The notes below the pieces were generated by a model, which did no database searches, was not told the DNA's origin, and saw only the letters and a program-made list of their open reading frames with translations. The translations under genes were made by a program, and so were the position numbers. Positions 20,558 to 26,873 of a stretch of DNA of 64,000 nt are shown piece by piece (the first letter of the stretch is position 1; each line of letters starts with the position of its first letter). This stretch comes from Chrysogorgia sp. JL179-B06 (taxonomy: Eukaryota > Cnidaria > Anthozoa > Scleralcyonacea > Chrysogorgiidae): positions 1,726,501 to 1,790,500 of the forward strand of contig JAYKKM010000112.1 of NCBI GenBank assembly GCA_035772405.1, read 5' to 3'.

Positions 20558-20749
20558 ATAACGTACGGTATGTTATGATGGATGCGTTCAAAAGAAAGTA
20601 TCCTTATGCTGACAAGAATAGGTTTTTTCTTGATGTTGACGACAATATGCATATACATATTCTTCGTGACGAAAACTAATATTGGTGACGTTTCGGTAGA
20701 CTCAAGTAGGTTTAAGAGTAACCCGGAGTACACTAACGCCTGCATTCTA

Positions 20750-20900
20750 AAAGCTCACTCACACTCACACTCAATGAGTGGACGCTCAAACTCAATGAGT
20801 GCAACTCACCACTCAATGAGTGTCCACTCACACTCACTGAGTATAATGCTACACTCACACTTCAACCATTCAAAGACACCACTCACACTCAAGTGAATCG
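20750..20900 (+). repeat. Harbinger subterminal ACTCACACTCA / AATGAGTG repeats
   Basis: Within 150 bp of the left end, ACTCAATGAGT occurs three times and variants of CACTCACACTCA many times. ACTCAATGAGT is a perfect odd palindrome. A matching cluster of ACACTCA-type motifs sits at 23165-23275 near the right end. Subterminal repeats of this kind are candidate binding sites for the element's own Myb-like protein. Confidence 0.7.
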
Positions 20901-20974
20901 CAGATGTGGAGTGAAGTGTGAGTGAGAGGTATACGTCCCTTGAGCTGCACTCATGTGTACTTTGTCACAACAAG

Positions 20975-22012
20975 ATGGCGGAGAGGTGGCTAAATAGGTT
21001 AGAATGTTTGGATAATATTGCAACAAACAACCGAAATAAACGAAAACCATATAGGTTTGATTATGGGAAATATGATGAGGAGCAATTCCGGAGCAGATAC
21101 CGGTTAACTAAGGCTGGATTTCGTGAGTTATTGGAAATAATCAAGGCAGACATCTCTGCACACAACGACCGAGGAAAACCCGTTCCTGCTGATATTCAAC
21201 TATTGTTGACGCTGCGGTTTTATGCCACGGGTACATTCCAGCTAGCATGCGGAGACTTGTGTGATATTTCACAGCCATCAGCAAGTCGGATTATTAAACG
21301 TGTGTCCGAGTCCATCGCACGTTTAAAGGATAACTACATTACCTTTCCGGCAGATGAAATGCTTGATCAACTCAAACGTGATTTCTGGCGAATTTGTGCA
21401 TTTCCTAGTGTTGTGGGTGCAATTGACTGTACTCATATAAAGATACCATGCCCGGGGGGTGCTAATGCTGAACTATTTCGAAATCGAAAAGGATACTTCT
21501 CAATCAACGTTCAAGCTGTGTGCGGACCCACGTTAGAAATGTTAAATATTGTTGCTCGTTGGCCAGGTAGCGTCCACGACGCCAGAATTTTCGATAACAG
21601 TCGCATTTGTGCACAATTCGAACATGGTGATATCCCTGGCATCTTACTTGGTGATAGCGGTTACCCATGCCGGCCATATCTCATGACACCACTACTTAAT
21701 CCGCAGACCCGACCACAACACGCATATAATGTGGCTCAAATACGTACACGAAATACAGTGGAGCGGATGTTTGGCACATGGAAGAGGTTGTTCCCATGTC
21801 TATCAACGACCCTGCGTACAAAACTGCAAACGACGCTAACTGTCATTGTCGCTACAGGTGTGTTGTACAACTATATAAGAAGCCGACATGACCCTATTGA
21901 CGAACCCGAGCATATTCCGGCTGCTGAGGAAGGCGTACCTGATATGCCTGATGGTGAACGGCGTTTGGGAAATGCTGTGCGTCAAGCCCTGATCGTGCAA
22001 CATTTCACATAA
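20975..22012 (+). CDS. Harbinger transposase (HARBI1-like, DDE_Tnp_4)
   Basis: 345 residues from the ATG in CAAGATGG at 20975 (MAERWLNRLECLDN). The DDE superfamily core is visible: VVGAIDCTHIKIPCP (first D), GSVHDARIF, LLGDSGYPCRPY (second D) and RNTVERMFGTWK (E). An N-terminal helix-turn-helix-like region (LTLRFYATGTFQLACGDLCD, then ISQPSASRII) precedes it. Length matches the usual 330-400 residues. The protein excises and integrates the element in TWA sites, normally together with the Myb-like partner encoded on the other strand. The frame is intact. Confidence 0.95.
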   Translation: MAERWLNRLECLDNIATNNRNKRKPYRFDYGKYDEEQFRSRYRLTKAGFRELLEIIKADISAHNDRGKPVPADIQLLLTLRFYATGTFQLACGDLCDISQPSASRIIKRVSESIARLKDNYITFPADEMLDQLKRDFWRICAFPSVVGAIDCTHIKIPCPGGANAELFRNRKGYFSINVQAVCGPTLEMLNIVARWPGSVHDARIFDNSRICAQFEHGDIPGILLGDSGYPCRPYLMTPLLNPQTRPQHAYNVAQIRTRNTVERMFGTWKRLFPCLSTTLRTKLQTTLTVIVATGVLYNYIRSRHDPIDEPEHIPAAEEGVPDMPDGERRLGNAVRQALIVQHFT

Positions 22013-22159
22013 TGTCTGAACAACTTATCCCATTTAATAACACAATTAATATACAGGTATTACATATTCTCTAATAACACAACTTAATTCCGCCCAGAAC
22101 ATGCAAGAGAATACACGCGTGTACATTTTAGCCGTTATTTACGTCATTAATGTTGGTAG

Positions 22160-23006
22160 CTAGTTTTGCTTCCTAGCCCGTGTGTTTGGTCTAGGTTGTT
22201 CCTCCTGTGTTGTTTTCATGGCCTTCGTCATCGTCTCCCAATATTGCCCTTCCGCGTCTAGCACTTCCATTTTCCGTTTGTGTGCAATTACGATGTTCGT
22301 TTTCTTGATATCCAGGATCTCCATCTCCGCCTCATGCTGTTTGGTTTGCATATCCAAACAACGTGCCTGGGCCGCGGATATTTGCGCTTTTTTGGGCAAG
22401 GACGGTGTTAGCGCCGCCTCAACGACACATGACGGCAATTCATGTTGGTTTGGTGTAACTGATGTTGTCGCTTCTGCATCAATTTCATCGTCGTCGTGTT
22501 CTATAAATGCACCAATAAAACAAATCATATTAGCTTGTGTTGATGTTTACAACATGGAATATAATAGATCGGATGGTGCAATTATATCACACCTGGATAA
22601 TGTTTTATAGCATTGTCATACCTGTTTCATAATTATCGTCGTCAAACGGGTTAATTAGGCTGTCTATTTGAGCGGGAATAATAGAGGCAACAGCCGCAGC
22701 TTCGTCGTCTTGGTTGGATGTTGAGGGGCCACCACCAGTTAATTTACACTCTCTCTTCTCTTTAGCCAGTTGTTTCTTGGCACGGGCCTTTAAATTTTCC
22801 CAACATTTTTTTAACTGCTTCGCATCCCTCTTAGTCACACCTGACTGGGAATTGAACTCTTCGGATACAGCTTCCCACACGCTGTTTTTCTTTTTTATCG
22901 TTCTGTAATCGTTCCTTTTATTTTCTATCAGATCTTTGTGCTTTCGCACTAACTCCGTTACAAGCGCCTTTTCTAATTGCGAATAATATTGTCTGCTGTC
23001 AGACAT
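22160..23006 (-). CDS. Harbinger Myb/SANT-like DNA-binding protein, two exons
   Basis: Exon 1 is 22622-23006 and exon 2 is 22160-22500. The intron (22501-22621, 121 bp) has GT at the donor (ACAG/GTATGA) and AG at the acceptor (TTTATAG/AAC), and phases fit, giving 241 residues. Exon 1 carries a MADF/Myb-type trihelix domain: LEKALVTELVRKHKDLIENK, NSVWEAVSEEFNSQS, and AKQLKKCWENLKARAKKQL. Exon 2 is acidic, then coiled-coil (MQTKQHEAEMEILDIKKTNI). Harbinger elements encode exactly such a partner, which brings the transposase to the nucleus and to the TIRs (family knowledge). Confidence 0.9.
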
Positions 23007-23600
23007 CTTGTGCAGCACCGCAGTACGAATGCAATTGATGATTCTACAACATGCCTATATGGTACTTCCCAACCTCATCAATATTCAACGTTATACACAC
23101 ACTCCAGCAAGTCACACTCGAGCGACCTCTATGAATGCAAATCTGCCTAATAATTTCAAGCGTGAGTGCTCCCTCGTTGAGTGGACACTCACACTCATAC
23201 TCCACTCTCACTCACACTTCAGTTCTACTTGAGTGCATCTCACTGGAGCGTAACTCAAGTGTGAGTGTGAGCGAGCTTTTAGAATGCAGGCGTAAGTATC
23301 TAACGATAAACAAACCAATTATATCTAGCCAAGAAGAGATAGCTAATGCTATACGCGTGGCTAAGCTGAATCTGGTGAAAAAGTACCCTCACATCACTTT
23401 GAGCAAGTTTGAGTTCGATCCAACTGTCTCACAAGATGGTGAGGTTAATGGCGTTGACATATATTTTAGAAACAACGACATCATAAGCACGAATATAACT
23501 AGCGATACCTTCAAAAATGATAAGAGTATGTGGATTTGGCTGATTTATGCCCACCAATCAACGGAATGGTGAAAAGGTACAGTAGAATATATGAGACACA

Positions 23601-23623
23601 AGGGGGTCCGGTTCCGACCCCCT
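23601..23623 (+). terminator. hairpin 1
   Basis: AGGGGGTC / GACCCCCT, 8-bp perfect stem, 7-nt loop. Confidence 0.45.
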
Positions 23624-23711
23624 CTAAACACGGGTCTACACGTAAGAACCAGTGATGTGTCAGTCAAAAAGTAGGTGCTCAGAATTATTACCATCAATTA
23701 ACTCGTTTTGG

Positions 23712-23736
23712 CCAACACCCCGTTTTAGGGTGTTGG
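23712..23736 (+). terminator. hairpin 2
   Basis: CCAACACCC / GGGTGTTGG, 9-bp perfect stem, 7-nt loop. Confidence 0.45.
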
Positions 23737-23770
23737 TCAGATCGTGTGTTTGTGCTAAGAGAATTATTGT

Positions 23771-23805
23771 TTTTTAAACCCCGTCGTTTCAACGGGGTTT
23801 AAAAA
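23771..23805 (+). terminator. hairpin 3, strongest
   Basis: TTTTTAAACCCCGT / ACGGGGTTTAAAAA, 14-bp perfect stem, 7-nt loop (CGTTTCA). Three of the four hairpins have 7-nt loops. A transcript-end or RNA-processing role, as known for hairpins in giant-virus mRNAs, is inference. Confidence 0.5.
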
Positions 23806-23928
23806 TATACACCCAAGTACAGTCTACATATCAGAACCAGGAGTAAATAGTAGTAAATGATTAAGACACTACATATGACCCCCTACTCGTGGTGTGTTTA
23901 TGATCGACAGAAGGGTCGTTTACACATG

Positions 23929-23947
23929 AGGTCCCGAGTCGGGACCT
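23929..23947 (+). terminator. hairpin 4
   Basis: AGGTCCCG / CGGGACCT, 8-bp perfect stem with a 3-nt loop. It lies about 55 bp before the Bro start codon. Confidence 0.4.
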
Positions 23948-24004
23948 GGTGGTCCTGTTTAGACGAGTTGTGAAGGCTTAGAAATAAAACACGTGGTATA
24001 ATAT

Positions 24005-24805
24005 ATGGTGATGAGTCTCGTTAGAAAATTCGTCTTCGAGGAGGAATCAGTCACGACTATTAAGGATGGAGACAACATATGGTTCTACGGAAGAGAAGTA
24101 GCCGAGGTGTTAGGTTATAAAAGACCTTCTAAAGCAATACAAGAACATGTGGTAGATGACGAGAAAAGAGAGGTTTGGGAGCTAAGGTCATGTCTCGGGT
24201 CCGAGTGTCGAAATAGACGAGTTTGGCAAATAAACGAGAGTGGTTTGTATAGACTAATATTCTCATCTAAGTTAGAGTCAGCTGAGACTTTTAGAAAATG
24301 GATATTCACAGAAGTCCTACCATCTATTAGAAAGACAGGCCAGTACACGCAACATAACCAACTGTCAATCATGAATGAGACAGATTTACACTATGACATT
24401 GTGAAGTATATTAGAGAGTACCACCCAACAATAGTCATCCCAGGGTTGGGAGAGTACCAAGACACGTCTACTAAAAGAATAGATGGATGGAAGAAGGGTT
24501 ACAGTGGTGGACAACCAGATTTGATAGTTCCACAACTACACAAGAGATACAATGGTTTTGCTATAGAGTTCAAAACACCTAAAGGTAATGGGGTTATTAG
24601 GAATAACCAGATGAGGGTATTAAGGAGACTAAGATCACAAGGGTACAACACATTACTATCCTCAGACCAACATGAGATAATACATTTCATAGAGACATAT
24701 ATGAGAGACTCCAGAGTTCTGTGTGAGTACTGCAATAGGAGATTCAAGAGTGAAACCACACTGTCTAATCACCAAAAATACTTTCATCGAATACTGTATC
24801 TATGA
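24005..24805 (+). CDS. Bro-N / VRR-NUC nuclease / C2H2 zinc-finger fusion protein
   Basis: 266 residues, start at the ATG abutting GGTATAATAT. Three modules are visible. Residues 5-115 are a BRO N-terminal domain (IWFYGREVAEVLGYKRPSKA; NESGLYRLIFSSKL; FRKWIFTEVLPSIRKTG), a DNA-binding fold of baculovirus and giant-virus Bro proteins. Residues ~120-225 fit a VRR-NUC nuclease (GGQPDLIVP, then AIEFKTPKG and a following Q), with the acidic and Lys residues expected of the PD-(D/E)XK core. Residues ~240-262 form a C2H2 finger (CEYCNRRFKSETTLSNHQKY, then FH). It is probably a DNA-processing protein. Bro genes move among large DNA viruses, phages and transposons; acquisition by horizontal transfer is possible. 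Intact. Confidence 0.82.
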   Translation: MVMSLVRKFVFEEESVTTIKDGDNIWFYGREVAEVLGYKRPSKAIQEHVVDDEKREVWELRSCLGSECRNRRVWQINESGLYRLIFSSKLESAETFRKWIFTEVLPSIRKTGQYTQHNQLSIMNETDLHYDIVKYIREYHPTIVIPGLGEYQDTSTKRIDGWKKGYSGGQPDLIVPQLHKRYNGFAIEFKTPKGNGVIRNNQMRVLRRLRSQGYNTLLSSDQHEIIHFIETYMRDSRVLCEYCNRRFKSETTLSNHQKYFHRILYL

Positions 24806-24862
24806 GATAATCTGTGAGATGACTGTGAGATGGTCTGTGACGAGATATCACGTATGGTATAG

Positions 24863-25162
24863 ATGACTGACAGTGAGTCCGTACCTATTATAACGTCGAC
24901 AACAAGGGTTAAAGACCCTAAGAGAGTAGAGGCAGGCAAACGCTTGGCTGCTATATCTAAAGCAGCCAAAGAGAGGAAGATGAGAGAGAGAGTCACAAGT
25001 GAGGACGACAGTTTTAACTACGGATACATCATAGGCACTATAGGAGTGGTAATAGCCGCTGGTTCGCTGTATTACACGATTAGGCAAGACAAACAAGTAG
25101 TGACCGAAGAGCCTAAGACCGTCGTTATAAAACCACCACGTAAACTCGACAGCTTCGATTAA
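24863..25162 (+). CDS. small single-pass membrane protein with basic N-terminus
   Basis: 99 residues, start right after GTATGGTATAG. It has a basic amphipathic stretch (RVEAGKRLAAISKAAKERKM, residues ~22-41), then one membrane segment (YIIGTIGVVIAAGSLYYTI, ~54-72) and a short polar tail. Polintons commonly carry such small membrane proteins near the fibre or capsid genes. Function unknown; a virion membrane protein is possible. Confidence 0.6.
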   Translation: MTDSESVPIITSTTRVKDPKRVEAGKRLAAISKAAKERKMRERVTSEDDSFNYGYIIGTIGVVIAAGSLYYTIRQDKQVVTEEPKTVVIKPPRKLDSFD

Positions 25163-25180
25163 AACATATCGTATAGTATA

Positions 25181-25413
25181 TGGCATCAATAGACAGAAAA
25201 TAACTGATGAACGAGCTATACGACGCAGCCCTCGTGACTGCTGGAGCCGTAGCTGTGTCCATGGCATCAAAGAAAGTACTAAAAGAACCGTTAGGCACCC
25301 CCGAATCAGTTAAGGGCACCCTCAAGTTAGCGACTGCTGTAGGCGTTTCAACGCTACTCGTTAAGTGGGCGCAGAGCAAGAAATACCTACCTATTGACCC
25401 GTTCTCAAAATAA
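25181..25413 (+). pseudogene. small hydrophobic protein with an early in-frame stop
   Basis: The promoter-like CGTATAGTAT directly precedes an ATG at 25181. That frame meets a TAA after seven codons and, in the same frame, reopens at 25207 (MNELYDAALVTAGAVAVSMA) for 68 codons. The product has two Ala/Val-rich hydrophobic segments (7-25 and ~42-58). Translation may restart at 25207, or the TAA may be a disabling change. Confidence 0.5.
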
Positions 25414-25429
25414 TCTAACGTAATATACA

Positions 25430-25841
25430 ATGGCTAGTGTGATAGCAGGTGGTTTGTTCAACGCTATAGCATTCGCAGGAGCTGGATTTATATTCAGCAA
25501 GCTAAACCACACCGGCTACGAGACAGAGATAAAGAGACACAGCGTTGGAGAGTCTTGCAAGAGCGAAAGAAAAGTTCTACGAGAATGAGATTCGTCAGAG
25601 AGACAAAATTCAGGAATTAAGACAACAGTTGTCAGACGCTAACGCAGACATAAACGACACAAACCACGCTCTGGACCAACTAAGACAAGTACTGACGATA
25701 CAGTATGATGGGAAGACGTTTAGTAAAGAGCCTGAGTTGTCAGACTATTACAAACCTTCAGATGAGATGAAAGAATATCAAATGGTATTCGTTGGAGTTG
25801 TTGGGCTACCTTTAGGTTACTTAACATATAGAGTATTATAG
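25430..25841 (+). pseudogene. membrane/coiled-coil protein, frameshifted
   Basis: The ATG at 25430 follows GTAATATACA and opens 52 codons with a hydrophobic N-terminus (MASVIAGGLFNAIAFAGAGF), ending at 25588. An overlapping frame to 25841 gives a long coiled coil (QRDKIQELRQQLSDANADIN) and a C-terminal hydrophobic segment (MVFVGVVGLPLGYLTYRVL). The second frame lacks its own promoter-like element and ATG. Both halves probably belong to one ~135-residue protein separated by one indel near 25545. Confidence 0.55.
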
Positions 25842-25843
25842 AA

Positions 25844-26035
25844 ATGAGCGCTAAAACATTGAAGGAGATGGCTATGGAATTTAACAAAAAGCGTAACTTG
25901 ACAGAGACACTCTATTACCAAACTCGTCAGATAGAAAAGTTGGAACAACTACTATCAGACGCTCTAAAACAGGTCACAACAATAAAGTGTGAGTGGGAGA
26001 TACTAACCGACAACCACGAAGTTACTACACTATAG
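25844..26035 (+). CDS. small coiled-coil protein
   Basis: 63 residues, start MSAKTLKEMAMEFNKKRNLT, three bases after the previous stop. Heptad-like Leu/Ile spacing in QTRQIEKLEQLLSDALKQV. Unknown function. Resembles the coiled-coil part of the preceding gene, so it may be a diverged duplicate. Confidence 0.5.
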   Translation: MSAKTLKEMAMEFNKKRNLTETLYYQTRQIEKLEQLLSDALKQVTTIKCEWEILTDNHEVTTL

Positions 26036-26065
26036 TCTAAAGATATATATAGTGTAGTAACTTAG

Positions 26066-26694
26066 ATGGTTGACAAACGTACAATGAGAATGTTCTATGC
26101 TGGGTATACACTGGATGAGATTGAGACATCAAAAAAGTGGAGTGGTACTACATTAGGGTACACATTGGACGAGATCAAGAATGGAAGTAAGGACGCAACA
26201 CCAAAAAAGTGGCACGACACCACATATACTGTTACGAGTGTAGTAACCACAGAACCCAAATCGAAGATGGTGTATTTAGTTGTAACAAGTGTGGAGAGAC
26301 TACCTACGGACGCGTGAGAAACTTTGTACCTAACATTTGGATGTACAAGAAATCGGCTCATAGTTACAGTAAGTGGTTAGAGAGAATGTTGACTGGACTA
26401 GTTAGTGAGAGTGACATACCAATAGTGATCAGTGATTTTGTAGAGATAATATGGTCTCTTAAAAGAAACAAACTGATTGTCAAGAATATATCGAAATATA
26501 TTTTCTATGTCATAAGAATATGCTCTAGAAGAGGTATAGAGTTGAGAGGTAGTCTTAACGACCTCAAACCTGGTAAGGTCAAGGTACGATTCGAGCACAA
26601 CCTGTATAGTGTAGTATACAAGGATCTAGGTTGGGACGGGAGAGGAGATCCATACTACAACGAGTGGGTAAATAAAATATATAGTAATATATAA
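26066..26694 (+). CDS. VLTF3-like zinc-ribbon transcription factor, two overlapping frames
   Basis: The first frame (26066-26317) starts at an ATG and contains a duplicated phrase, GYTLDEIE...KKW..TT then GYTLDEIK...KKW.DTT. The second (from 26209 to 26694) has no ATG of its own. It carries a zinc ribbon (CYECSN and CNKCGETTYG, residues 8-30) followed by a helical domain (YKKSAHSYSKWLERMLTGL; VISDFVEIIWSLKRN). This layout resembles the VLTF3 late transcription factor of poxviruses and other large DNA viruses. The frames overlap at A AAA AAG (about 26199-26206). Reading the first frame with a -1 slip there would enter the second frame. A 1-bp mutation is the alternative. Confidence 0.55.
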
Positions 26695-26873
26695 TGGCAA
26701 GACCAAAAATTTACCAAACAAAAGAAGAAGCTTTAGTAGCAGCCAGAGCGCAAACCAAAGAGTGGATGAGAACTCATAAGCGGGTGTGTGAGACATGCGA
26801 TCAGTCGTACCACGTGACCTCTAAATATAAACACATCAAGACTAAAAAACATTTTAGAAATTTAAACAGCTAG
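26694..26873 (+). CDS. small zinc-finger-like Polinton protein
   Basis: 59 residues, start MARPKIYQTKEEALVAARAQ, right after ATAGTAATATATA. It ends with CETCDQSYHVTSKYKHIKTK and KH, a C-x2-C...H...H pattern that could bind zinc. The ATG overlaps the stop of the previous gene, and its own stop overlaps the stop codon of polB on the other strand. Small basic finger proteins of this form recur beside PolB in animal Polintons. Confidence 0.6.
   Translation: MARPKIYQTKEEALVAARAQTKEWMRTHKRVCETCDQSYHVTSKYKHIKTKKHFRNLNS

Larger units (their letters stand above)
12355..20736 (+). repeat. 2.58-kb tandem duplication, 3 full copies plus a partial
   Basis: Units are 12355-14936, 14937-17520, 17521-20105, then 20106-20736, continuing after the Harbinger at 23296-23541. 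Lengths are 2582, 2584 and 2585 bp. Each unit holds the 5' part of penton (minus), ORFs A and B (plus) and the 5' part of fibre gene C. Copies differ at few positions: a GTGT(C/T)TG/CCG site alternates T, C, T, C; AT-dinucleotide counts vary; TAG/TAT differs at the end of A. The junction shares GCTAC with the start of the block, suggesting microhomology. Confidence 0.92.
20734..23295 (+). mobile_element. PIF/Harbinger transposon, 2556 bp, complete
   Basis: It spans 20737-23292 with inverted ends CGCCTGCATTCTAAAAGCTC identical over 20 bp; similarity extends to about 36 bp with one mismatch. Flanking TAA (20734-20736, 23293-23295) is the 3-bp TWA duplication typical of PIF/Harbinger, and the uninterrupted sequence is visible in the other three repeat copies. 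It carries a transposase (plus) and a Myb-like gene (minus), both open, so it may have been active recently. Confidence 0.95.
20575..23572 (+). pseudogene. gene A, copy 4, split by Harbinger and truncated
   Basis: The ATG at 20575 is followed by an early stop, because two bases are missing from the AT tract near 20660. The gene is interrupted after GAGTACACTAA by the Harbinger element. It resumes at 23296 and runs to 23541 (...DKSMWIWL), where homology to the other copies ends abruptly and unrelated sequence begins. The breakpoint marks the loss of the rest of A-B and of all of gene C downstream. Confidence 0.85.
23542..24000. other. intergenic region with four hairpins
   Basis: Unique Polinton sequence after the repeat breakpoint, with no gene. 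It holds four stem-loops in 350 bp, listed below, then TATA-like GGTATAATAT at the start of the Bro gene. Confidence 0.6.

Noticed and set aside
26125..26135. First AAAAAAG as the frameshift site
   Set aside because: A -1 slip there does not lead into the open zinc-ribbon frame; only the second heptamer does.
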